Shown: positions 1 through 6,719 of the stretch, one piece after another | How positions within the stretch are numbered: the first letter of the stretch is position 1 | How the letters are laid out: every line of letters begins with the position of its first letter | Assembly (NCBI GenBank): GCA_964520055.1 | Contig: CAZFME010000110.1 | Location: 1 to 7,355 of the forward strand | Source: DUNY01 sp964520055 | Lineage (GTDB): Bacteria; Bacillota; Thermosediminibacteria; Thermosediminibacterales; Tepidanaerobacteraceae | Reading direction: 5' to 3' | Length of the DNA: 7,355 nucleotides | Translations under genes and position numbers: made by a program | Notes under the pieces: model-generated | Told to the model about the DNA's origin: nothing | Seen by the model: only the letters and a program-made list of their open reading frames with translations | Databases searched by the model: none

Positions 1-32
1 AAATGCAAAGGTTTTTTTCACAAAAAAAGAGG

Positions 33-50
33 ACAAATACTAGTATTTGT
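33..50. promoter_or_regulatory. 18-bp perfect palindrome, candidate operator upstream of the SLH gene
   Basis: The sequence ACAAATACTAGTATTTGT is identical to its own reverse complement. It lies 42 bases before the start codon of the SLH protein gene. Perfect symmetry of this length is typical of a binding site for a dimeric repressor or activator. A weak sigma-A-like pair, AGGACA (30-35) and AATACT (53-58) with a 17-base spacer, would place the palindrome over the -35/spacer region, but both boxes match the consensus poorly. No particular regulator is recognised. The symmetry is seen directly; the operator role is inferred. Confidence 0.45.
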
Positions 51-79
51 AGAATACTAAACACATATTATGTTTCGGC

Positions 80-87
80 GGAGGGAG
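80..87 (+). promoter_or_regulatory. Ribosome binding site that sets the SLH gene start
   Basis: GGAGGGAG is a strong SD, and its GGAGG core ends 8 bases before the ATG at 93. This decides between that ATG and the in-frame ATG at position 3. The upstream ATG has no room for an SD in this window and would put 30 charged, non-signal residues ahead of the signal peptide. Confidence 0.85.
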
Positions 88-92
88 AATTT

Positions 93-2162
93 ATGAGTAG
101 TAAAGCAATGAAAAAAATATCCACTATGCTCTTGACGACAATACTTTTTATAGTTTTCAGTGCGACACAGGTCATGGCTGCAGGTTTTACAGATATAATC
201 GCATCAAGATATGATTGGGTCAGACCATACATACAGAAGATGAACCTGGCGGGAGTAGTAAAAGGTATGACCGAGACCACTTATAGCCCCGATGCTTCGG
301 TTACCAGAGAACAACTTATCACTATGCTGATAAGGCTTATGGGATGGGAAAGCCAGGCCAAAGGTAAAGATCTGCCTTCAACTTTTCCAAAGGTCGAATC
401 GGTAATGCCTTGGGCAAGAGGATATGTAGCCGTGGCTGTGGAAAAGGGCATAGTATCCGGAAAAGATTTTGAAGACTTCAGACCGGCGGATGCTGCCAAG
501 CGATCTGAGGTGGCGGTTTTTGCTGTAAAGGCCATAGGCCTTGGTTCGGAAGCCGAAAGCCGTAAAAATGTCAGCGTATCCCTAGGTTTCATTGATGGGT
601 ACATGATTGAACCTGAGGCCAGACCCTATATAGAAGTAGCTGTTGAAAAGGGCATTATGAAAGGGTTTCCGGATAACAGTTTCAAGCCCAATGATAAGTT
701 TACCCGAGCTCAAATGGCTACGGTGCTCCATAATCTGTCGAAACTTACAAAAGCGTATAATATAACAAGCGGCGTCGTGCAGGATGTAGATACAATGCTA
801 CTGCCTTCAGTTGAAATAAAGCTGGCTGACGGTAGCCCAAAAACGTACACCGTAGATTTAAGTGAAACTTTAATTTACAAAGAAGATATTAACGGTAATC
901 TAGCTAAAGCTCAACTAAAAGATATAAAATATGGTGACTCTGTCAACATAATTGCCGATAGAACTAGAGCCAAATATATAGATATTGCGTCTAGTACACA
1001 GTCCTCTATTATCGGCGGTGTTTCGATAGAAGGGACAATAAAGGATATAAATCTCATTCAGAGCATATTGACAATCAAGGGAAGTGACAGCAAGGAAAAA
1101 TCATATAACATAAAAAACCAAACCAAGGTTTATATCGATGGCAAGATGGCTACCTTGTATGAATTGACAGCAGGCCAATCGGTCAAACTTACTATTTCCG
1201 GCAGCGATTTAGAAAAAATTGATGCAAAAGGTATAGATAAAGTCGTAAAAGGAATTATTCGTGCAGTTAATATATCCACTAATATTTTAACCATTGAGAA
1301 TGAAGATAATGATAAATACGAAAGTTATACCATCGCATCCGGTGCCAGAGTATATCGAGACGACAAGATTTCTGACCTTTATCAGCTGAGGATAGGGGAC
1401 ATAGCCACCGCTACTATATCCGACAGCCGGATAGAAAAGATTGAAGCTGAAAGTGCTGCAAAAGAAGTTATAGGTACAATAATGGACATTACTTTTGCTG
1501 TCAAAAACCCCTTACTCATCGTTGAAGATGATAGCGGTGAGGAAAATGAATATGAACTGGATAAAAATGTGACCATAAGAAAGAACAGTAAGAGTGCAGA
1601 TATCAGAGACCTTAGAAAAGGCGACGAAGTGACGCTATCCTTGGAATACAATAAAGCCATAAGGGTTGTTGCCAAGAGCGTGAAGCGGGACATAAGCGGG
1701 ACAGTGAAGGCTATTACTCATGCCGATATTACCAGTGTAACCGTCATAGATGATAAAGGGAAGGAACATAAGGTTAGTATAACCCGGGATACGGATATAA
1801 CAAAAGACAGAAAACGAATTGAAGCAACGGATATTCTCCCCAGTTACTACCTGGATATGGAAGTGGAAAACGATGAGGCCATAAGTATCGATGTAACTGT
1901 TCGAAAAGTCAAAGAGACAATGCAGGGCAAAGTGGTCAGTATTAACGACAAGTATCAAGTTATGATAATCAATGTAAAAAAGGATGACGGTACAAAAGAA
2001 GACCGGCAGATACACTATACCAGCGATACCAGAATACTCAAAGATAATAGGGATATCAGGATAAGTAGAATTGATGAAGGTGATGAAGTTTCAGTCATAG
2101 GCCAATACGAGGACGGCGTGTTTGTGGCCGAAACAATTAGTGATCTAACTATTTCTGAGTAA
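93..2162 (+). CDS. Exported SLH-domain surface protein with six tandem beta-rich repeats
   Basis: This 689-residue protein is predicted to sit on the cell wall. Residues 1-29 form a signal peptide: Lys at 4, 7 and 8, a hydrophobic stretch at 12-23, and probable cleavage after VMA (A29) or A30. Three SLH modules follow at about 31-84, 97-150 and 165-218. SLH modules are known to bind secondary cell-wall polymers. The TRAE-like motif reads TREQ (71-74) in the first, KRSE (137-140) in the second and TRAQ (204-207) in the third. Residues 224-685 hold six diverged repeats of about 75 residues, resembling DUF5666-like beta domains. No catalytic motif is visible, so a stalk, scaffold or binding role is inferred. 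The start at 93 is set by a strong SD and the signal peptide. The subtilase gene follows after 19 bases, very likely in the same operon. Export and SLH assignment are firm; the repeat family name is not. Confidence 0.92.
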   Translation: MSSKAMKKISTMLLTTILFIVFSATQVMAAGFTDIIASRYDWVRPYIQKMNLAGVVKGMTETTYSPDASVTREQLITMLIRLMGWESQAKGKDLPSTFPKVESVMPWARGYVAVAVEKGIVSGKDFEDFRPADAAKRSEVAVFAVKAIGLGSEAESRKNVSVSLGFIDGYMIEPEARPYIEVAVEKGIMKGFPDNSFKPNDKFTRAQMATVLHNLSKLTKAYNITSGVVQDVDTMLLPSVEIKLADGSPKTYTVDLSETLIYKEDINGNLAKAQLKDIKYGDSVNIIADRTRAKYIDIASSTQSSIIGGVSIEGTIKDINLIQSILTIKGSDSKEKSYNIKNQTKVYIDGKMATLYELTAGQSVKLTISGSDLEKIDAKGIDKVVKGIIRAVNISTNILTIENEDNDKYESYTIASGARVYRDDKISDLYQLRIGDIATATISDSRIEKIEAESAAKEVIGTIMDITFAVKNPLLIVEDDSGEENEYELDKNVTIRKNSKSADIRDLRKGDEVTLSLEYNKAIRVVAKSVKRDISGTVKAITHADITSVTVIDDKGKEHKVSITRDTDITKDRKRIEATDILPSYYLDMEVENDEAISIDVTVRKVKETMQGKVVSINDKYQVMIINVKKDDGTKEDRQIHYTSDTRILKDNRDIRISRIDEGDEVSVIGQYEDGVFVAETISDLTISE
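762..2147 (+). repeat. Six diverged protein repeats of about 75 residues inside the SLH protein
   Basis: A glycine in the motif G-[ITVK]-[IV] recurs at residues 227, 314, 387, 461, 536 and 612, giving spacings of 87, 73, 74, 75 and 76. Each unit then has a hydrophobic strand (for example ILTIKG, ILTIEN, LLIVED), a turn of the type T-x-[IV]-x-x-D-[GDN]-K/R, and in most units a G-[DQ] turn (281, 361, 435, 510, 663). It ends with an [IV]-x-x-[IV]-x-A strand. Unit 5 has lost the G-D turn. The first unit is longest and least regular. The pattern suggests small beta-barrel or beta-sandwich domains in a row. The DNA itself is not visibly repeated, so the duplication is old. Confidence 0.75.
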
Positions 2163-2163
2163 A

Positions 2164-2180
2164 CCTTAGATATACTAAGG
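2164..2180 (+). promoter_or_regulatory. Intercistronic hairpin masking the subtilase ribosome binding site
   Basis: CCTTAG (2164-2169) and CTAAGG (2175-2180) pair perfectly around the 5-base loop ATATA. The hairpin begins one base after the stop codon of the SLH gene, and its 3' arm contains the AAGG of the subtilase SD. A ribosome finishing the upstream gene would cover or melt this stem, so it could couple translation of the two genes. The stem is short, has no T-run after it, and is therefore not a rho-independent terminator. The pairing is seen directly; the function is inferred. Confidence 0.45.
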
Positions 2181-2181
2181 A
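2177..2181 (+). promoter_or_regulatory. Subtilase ribosome binding site, ambiguous between ATG 2182 and TTG 2191
   Basis: AAGGA abuts the ATG at 2182 directly, which is too close for normal initiation. It lies 9 bases before the in-frame TTG at 2191, a normal spacing. Initiation at TTG would give a signal peptide starting MKKKLYTL, three residues shorter. No other purine-rich site fits the ATG better. Confidence 0.55.
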
Positions 2182-5154
2182 ATGATTAAATTGAAAAAAA
2201 AACTATACACATTAACAATAATTTTTATACTCTTTTTTACAGGCCTGGCCGAAGGGCAAGGCCTTAGTTTTGATGTAAATGCAGGGATGAACGAAGCCTT
2301 AAAATCCATTAACGTGGATACATTTCGAAAGCAGTACGGTGCTGACGGCACCGGTATTAAAATAGCAGTAATTGACACGGGCATCGATGTAAGTCACCCT
2401 GATCTGCAAAAGACTTCCCAAGGGAAGGCAAAGGTTATAGATTACATTGACTTTACCGATGAAGGGTATGTCAATACCAAAAGCACTGCGATTCCTGAGA
2501 AAAACTCCGTAACTATTGAAGGACGAAGCTACAATGTAACAGGGATTCGTACAAGATGTGGATTATTTCATTCAGGAGCATTTAAGGAAAGTCAACTGGG
2601 CAAAGACAGCCCCATAGGGCAGGATGTAAATCGCAACGGTAAAAATGACGATGTTTTCGGTGTTCTGGTAACTGACTCGGTTTTACCGGGAATCTATGAC
2701 ACAGTGTATGTTGATACCAATCAAAACTATGACTTTTCCGATGAAGAGCCGCTGAAGATTTATTCAACAGATTATAAATGGGCTACATTTGGCAGAGACA
2801 ACCCGGTTACTGATTATGTTGAAGAGTCTTGTTTTGTGGTTACATGTATTGATGTAAATGGCAGCTTTGTAAAACTTAGCTTTGACGGAAACGGTCACGG
2901 CACCCACGTGGCCGGCATTATAGGAGCCAACGGTACACTTACAGGAACTGCCCCGGGAGCCCAGATAATCGCTATAAAGGCTATGGGCTCATCCGGAGAT
3001 GGCAATTGGGAGGATATTTTCAAAGCTATAGATTACGCCGGTAAACAAGGTGCGGATATCATAAATGTAAGCATTGGCAATCTTGTGTCATCTAAAGAAG
3101 GTCATAGAGCTCAGCTTAGGCTTTTGAAAAAAATATCTCTTGAAAGTGATGCACTGATTATTATAGCTGCAGGCAACAGCGGGCCTGGTCTGGCTACGGC
3201 ATACGACACCGAAGGCAATGAAAACATCATTACGGTAGGGGCCTATATGTCTCCCGAGCTTTGGGATACCAACTATAATGTAACCATCCCCAATGAAACT
3301 CTTTGGTACTACACCGGTGTAGGTCATGGATCCTCAAGACCGACAGTGGTAGCCCCGTCAAGTGTGATTTCCGCGGTTAATCGTTGGGATAGCGGCGGTT
3401 ATTTTTTAATAGACGGGACCAGCATGGCAGCACCTTTTGTTTCGGGGAGTTGTGCACTGCTGCTTGAGCAAGCCAAAAAGGAAGGTCTGCCGGTATCTGC
3501 CTGCAGTTTAAAAAAGTCCATAGAAGCCGGTGCGCGAAAAATTGGGGGTTACCTTGACGTAGAGCAGGGTAATGGCCTATTGGACGTTGAAAAAAGTTGG
3601 AACATATTGAAGTATTCTGGGAAAGATTTTTTAAAACCATCGAAGGTAGCGGTAAACCTACCGGATGTATCGGAGCATATTGAAGGCACTACTTTTCGGG
3701 ACCAATTGAAAGCTGGATTAAAGCTGTTGCTTACAAATATGTCTGACACTGTGCAGGTTATAAAGTTTGAATCTGATCAAGATTGGTTAAGCGTGGATGA
3801 AAATAAAAATGAAGTTGTGCTTCCACAAGGTAAGTCTCAAAACGTCATACTTTCATATAAATTTCCAGAACAACCGGGTTTTTATACCGCTCGAACAATG
3901 GGATATAATAATGCGAGCGAACAGGTGATGGATTTTATTACTGCGGCGGTTGTACCGTATGACCTTACAAAGACTGGCAGTATATCTATAAATGGTGAGC
4001 TTTTGCCAACCCGGTGGGAACGTAGTTTTTTTAAAACAGTACCTGGGATGTCCGAGCTTGACATAAGCTTAACGGTACTTGAAAAGAATAAATTTATGGG
4101 GCGGGCGCTTATATACATTTATGATCCAGATGGTCAAAAAGTGTATGAAGATGTAGCGGGAGCGGACTATATATCACCAAATCGAAGCATTAACTTCAAA
4201 ACACTTAAACCTAAGCCCGGCATATGGGAAGTTGTGGTGGCATCAGATTACAATCTATCGGATTTCGGTACCGATACAACTATTTACCAATTGACCGCAG
4301 AAGCTCTCGGCATTTTTACGGATGTAAAGGAGCTGGCTTTTCCCGTTCAAAAGGGTGAAAGGTACATTTCCCGGGAAATTATGTTGAAAAATGGCGGTAA
4401 AGCCTTTAAAGGGCGCCTGGAAGGTATGGGTGTGGCCGAGAAAAATGAGGGAATTTCGTTGACAAAGGTACAGGTAAAAGATGGCGAATTTACAAAAGGC
4501 CCGGTGATAAACGTGCCCAAAAACGCCATGAGTTTAAAAATAGATATAATTCCCCCAAACAATTGTGAGGGGGATGTGGATTTATATCTTTATAGAAGGA
4601 ACATGGCCACTGAGTTATATGAAGAAGCAGCGTATTCGACTAAAATCGATGTTTTGCAAGAAAGCATATATCTTACAAGACCTGAACCTGGAGAATATAT
4701 GGTTTATATAGACGGATTTTCTATACCGAATGGTATTGCCGAATTTCAAGTTAAAACGCAAGTTTTAAGAGATAAAATGGATGTATATATACAGGACATA
4801 TTTGGAGAGTTAAAACCCGGCGAACAATGGAAAACTAGACTTTACATCAATGTTCCTGCAATCGGTTCCGAGTTCATAGGATATATTGCCGTGAAAAACG
4901 AGAAGGATGATGAGATTTCACAAATACCACTTAAACTGATTGTAGGAAAAAAAGCACTGGCAGTGGAAATCCTTCCTGGCGGTGGTATTACCGTAAGAGA
5001 AAAAGATACAAATAATCCGGTAAACACCAATATCCTTGTAAATGGTATACAGTACTCCGTTATAGATGGAAAAGCGGTTATTCCCATTAATATTACAATA
5101 GAAACCATTGAAATCCATGATCAACGTTATGCACCGTTTTTATTGAGAAAATGA
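2182..5154 (+). CDS. Secreted S8 family subtilase, pyrolysin-like, with long C-terminal extension
   Basis: This is a 990-residue exported serine endopeptidase. Residues 1 to about 25 form a signal peptide (K4-K7, hydrophobic 8-22). The catalytic set is complete: Asp65 (AVIDTGID), His239 (GHGTHVAG), oxyanion Asn332 (AAGNSGP) and Ser414 (GTSMAAP). Asp to His spans 174 residues, against about 32 in subtilisin; pyrolysin and tripeptidyl peptidase II also have large insertions here. The insert carries two EF-hand-like loops (148-157 and 178-189). No I9-type propeptide fits between the signal peptide and the catalytic domain, which begins near residue 40. C-terminal beta regions run about 485-600, 605-710 and 760-862 (both PPC-like), 863-922 (Ig-like), and 930-990, which looks like a carboxypeptidase-regulatory-like domain. 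There is no SLH, LPXTG or membrane anchor. The ATG is annotated, but the TTG at 2191 fits the SD better. The gene is probably co-transcribed with the SLH gene. The protease call is firm; the C-terminal domain names are tentative. Confidence 0.95.
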   Translation: MIKLKKKLYTLTIIFILFFTGLAEGQGLSFDVNAGMNEALKSINVDTFRKQYGADGTGIKIAVIDTGIDVSHPDLQKTSQGKAKVIDYIDFTDEGYVNTKSTAIPEKNSVTIEGRSYNVTGIRTRCGLFHSGAFKESQLGKDSPIGQDVNRNGKNDDVFGVLVTDSVLPGIYDTVYVDTNQNYDFSDEEPLKIYSTDYKWATFGRDNPVTDYVEESCFVVTCIDVNGSFVKLSFDGNGHGTHVAGIIGANGTLTGTAPGAQIIAIKAMGSSGDGNWEDIFKAIDYAGKQGADIINVSIGNLVSSKEGHRAQLRLLKKISLESDALIIIAAGNSGPGLATAYDTEGNENIITVGAYMSPELWDTNYNVTIPNETLWYYTGVGHGSSRPTVVAPSSVISAVNRWDSGGYFLIDGTSMAAPFVSGSCALLLEQAKKEGLPVSACSLKKSIEAGARKIGGYLDVEQGNGLLDVEKSWNILKYSGKDFLKPSKVAVNLPDVSEHIEGTTFRDQLKAGLKLLLTNMSDTVQVIKFESDQDWLSVDENKNEVVLPQGKSQNVILSYKFPEQPGFYTARTMGYNNASEQVMDFITAAVVPYDLTKTGSISINGELLPTRWERSFFKTVPGMSELDISLTVLEKNKFMGRALIYIYDPDGQKVYEDVAGADYISPNRSINFKTLKPKPGIWEVVVASDYNLSDFGTDTTIYQLTAEALGIFTDVKELAFPVQKGERYISREIMLKNGGKAFKGRLEGMGVAEKNEGISLTKVQVKDGEFTKGPVINVPKNAMSLKIDIIPPNNCEGDVDLYLYRRNMATELYEEAAYSTKIDVLQESIYLTRPEPGEYMVYIDGFSIPNGIAEFQVKTQVLRDKMDVYIQDIFGELKPGEQWKTRLYINVPAIGSEFIGYIAVKNEKDDEISQIPLKLIVGKKALAVEILPGGGITVREKDTNNPVNTNILVNGIQYSVIDGKAVIPINITIETIEIHDQRYAPFLLRK
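2455..2880 (+). other. Subtilase Asp-His insertion with two EF-hand-like calcium loops
   Basis: About 140 residues (92-233) are inserted between the catalytic Asp and His. They contain DVNRNGKNDD at 148-157 and DTNQNYDFSDEE at 178-189. Both loops show the D-x-N-x-N spacing and downstream acidic residues of EF-hand or dockerin-like calcium sites. Three cysteines (C126, C217, C222) also lie here. Calcium-binding insertions at this place stabilise pyrolysin-type enzymes, so a similar role is inferred. Confidence 0.65.
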
Positions 5155-5334
5155 AAAACTCATCAACAGACAGAATCAGGTAATTATGCAAGGTAAAGCA
5201 GGAAATTTGCAATTAATATAGAATATAAATTATTAAGATAATTAAAAACTTGTGTCAATATACTAAAAAAGAGTTGAGAATGGACAAGTTCATTGTTGTT
5301 GTAAGCATATCTTTTTTCAGGTAGGGGAAATTCC
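5155..5334. promoter_or_regulatory. AT-rich intergenic region, probable promoter of the signalling genes
   Basis: These 180 bases separate the protease gene from the response regulator and hold no plausible gene. No GC-rich stem with a T-run is present, so termination after the protease is not evident. Candidate core elements are weak: TTGCAA (5207-5212) 18 bases from TATTAA (5231-5236), and an isolated good -10 box TATACT (5259-5264) without a matching -35. AATTAT and ATAATT (5228-5233, 5238-5243) form a small AT-only inverted repeat. AACTTGT (5247-5253) and ACAAGTT (5284-5290) form a wider one around the TATACT. The transcription start cannot be fixed from sequence alone. Confidence 0.35.
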
Positions 5335-5763
5335 ATGCAAAATTATAAAATACTGATTGTCGATGACCAGCACTGGATTAAAATAATGTTACAGGAAGTA
5401 TTATCAAACTCAGGCTTCACGGCGCTTACCGCCTCAAATCATTTGGAAGCCGTCGAAATAGTCAAGAATGAACAACCTGATATTGTCATACTTGATGTAA
5501 ACCTGCCGGGCATTGATGGTCTTAGCCTTTTATCAAGACTCAAAAAGGTCAAATCCAATATAAGGGCGGTATTTATTTCAGGCACTTCAGACACCGAGTA
5601 TGTCAGGAGGGCTATGGCAGAAGGTGCTCTGGGATATTTCCTTAAACCTTTTGATATCTTAGAATTCACAACCTTCTTAGTTAAAACATCAACATCAGAT
5701 ATGGCTTCGAGAGGAGAAGGTAAATGGGAGATGGAAGGTGGCGCAGTGCAAAAAAACTTGTGA
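5335..5763 (+). CDS. Receiver-only response regulator (Spo0F/CheY type)
   Basis: This 142-residue cytoplasmic protein consists of one receiver domain (about 4-118) plus a short tail, with no DNA-binding or enzymatic output domain. Key residues are present: the acidic pair D10/D11, phospho-acceptor D54 (VILDVNLPG), switch residue S82 (FISGTS) and the conserved K104 (LKPF). Such regulators pass phosphate onward, as Spo0F does in the sporulation phosphorelay, or act by binding a partner, as CheY does. Which applies here is not shown. AGGGG (5323-5327), 7 bases before the ATG, supports the start. The last 13 codons overlap the start of the kinase gene, and the tail also encodes the kinase SD, so the two proteins are almost certainly made together. 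The glycine-rich tail (119-142) may be shaped mainly by this overlap. Confidence 0.93.
   Translation: MQNYKILIVDDQHWIKIMLQEVLSNSGFTALTASNHLEAVEIVKNEQPDIVILDVNLPGIDGLSLLSRLKKVKSNIRAVFISGTSDTEYVRRAMAEGALGYFLKPFDILEFTTFLVKTSTSDMASRGEGKWEMEGGAVQKNL
5711..5720 (+). promoter_or_regulatory. Strong kinase ribosome binding site inside the regulator gene
   Basis: GAGGAGAAGG contains a near-ideal AGGAG (5712-5716) placed 7 bases before ATG 5724. It fixes the kinase start there, rather than at the in-frame GTG at 5760, which overlaps the regulator stop as GTGA but has no SD at usable spacing. Confidence 0.8.
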
Positions 5764-6686
5764 AATCAATTAAGGATTATTGCAATTATTTCACTGAAAA
5801 CACTTACACCATTGAGCAAGATCCTCCTTTATATATAAAAGAAGGTAGTCATCGAGTCTTGATTGAATATCAGGATAAAAAGGAAGATAATCATATCCAT
5901 GAGTATGATGTGGACTTTTCGGTGATTGAGGATCCGAAAGGCCTATTAGGCTGCTTTGTAACATATAAAAATGTAACTGAATTGAAGGAATTACGAAAGC
6001 AAAAGGCACAATATGAAAGTCTGTTAGCCGAAAAGGAAATAGCAGCCAGTTATGTTCACGAAATAAAAAATCCACTTTTCTCCATAAGGGGTTTTTTACA
6101 GATTCTACAGCAAAGTTTCAGTGAGGATGATAAAAGAAAAGAATATGCCGATATAATAATAACTGAATTAGATCGAATGAACAATCTGCTTAATGAATTT
6201 TTATCACAATACCGAGAACATTCTTTAGGCGAAGATAACAGCGAAAATGGTATATCAATTAATAAGATAATAGCAGAAATAACCGCTTTTTTTCAATACA
6301 GTTTAGAACTTAAGGGTATAACTTGTGAGCTTGATCTTGGTAAGGAAGAGCTTTTTGTTTCAATTGACAGAGATCGGTTAATGCAAATTTTCATCAATCT
6401 TATTCAGAACTCTGTTGAAGCCATGAAGAAAGGTGCAAATTTGAGCATAAAGACATATGGGAAAAATAAAATGGCATGTATAGAGATAAAAGACGAAGGA
6501 GTTGGAATAAAACAGGAGGAAATGAATAAGATTTTTAATCCCTTTTATAGCACAAAAGAAAAAGGGACTGGCCTGGGCTTATATATAACTAAGCAAATTA
6601 TAACCAATAATGGCGGTAATATATATTTGGAATCAACAGAAGGGAAAGGGACTACATTTTATCTGGAATTCCCTATGAAGGGTTAA
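5724..6686 (+). CDS. Soluble sensor histidine kinase with PAS-like N-terminus
   Basis: This 320-residue protein has no signal peptide or membrane segment and so should sense a cytoplasmic signal. Residues about 42-88 resemble the C-terminal half of a PAS/PAC domain (ending in YKNVTELKELRKQ); the usual first half is short or missing. A coiled linker (86-106) leads to the HisKA domain, with H-box His112 (VHEIKNPL) as the phosphorylation site. The HATPase domain shows the N-box (N225, N229), G1 (DEGVGI, 257-262), F-box (FNPFYS, 271-276) and G2 (GTGLGL, 281-286), so it should be active. The layout matches the KinA-like sporulation kinases and other PAS kinases of Firmicutes. Its start overlaps the receiver gene by 40 bases, making the receiver its likely substrate. 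The zinc-ribbon gene follows after 33 bases and is probably co-transcribed. Kinase identity is firm; a sporulation role is only suggested. Confidence 0.93.
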   Translation: MGDGRWRSAKKLVKSIKDYCNYFTENTYTIEQDPPLYIKEGSHRVLIEYQDKKEDNHIHEYDVDFSVIEDPKGLLGCFVTYKNVTELKELRKQKAQYESLLAEKEIAASYVHEIKNPLFSIRGFLQILQQSFSEDDKRKEYADIIITELDRMNNLLNEFLSQYREHSLGEDNSENGISINKIIAEITAFFQYSLELKGITCELDLGKEELFVSIDRDRLMQIFINLIQNSVEAMKKGANLSIKTYGKNKMACIEIKDEGVGIKQEEMNKIFNPFYSTKEKGTGLGLYITKQIITNNGGNIYLESTEGKGTTFYLEFPMKG

Positions 6687-6719
6687 TTAAACACAAACAA
6701 AATAAATCGGTGGTGCGCA

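Noticed and set aside
12..28. Seven T and seven A around CAC as a terminator hairpin
   Set aside because: The stem is A/T only, has no GC base and no following T-run. It is more likely chance in poly-A/T-rich DNA.
3..92. N-terminal extension of the SLH protein from ATG at 3
   Set aside because: There is no SD for it in the window. The 30 added residues would precede a normal signal peptide, and a strong SD sits before ATG 93.
734..742. TGTCGAA-like Spo0A box
   Set aside because: It falls within a coding sequence with no promoter nearby. One short match is not evidence.
1635..2015. Minus-strand reading frame of 126 residues
   Set aside because: It lies wholly inside the SLH gene, has cysteine- and aromatic-rich unstructured content, and no SD. 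It is a shadow of the real frame, as are the other minus-strand frames.
5760..5763. GTG start of the kinase overlapping the regulator stop as GTGA
   Set aside because: No SD lies at a usable distance, while ATG 5724 has a near-ideal one.
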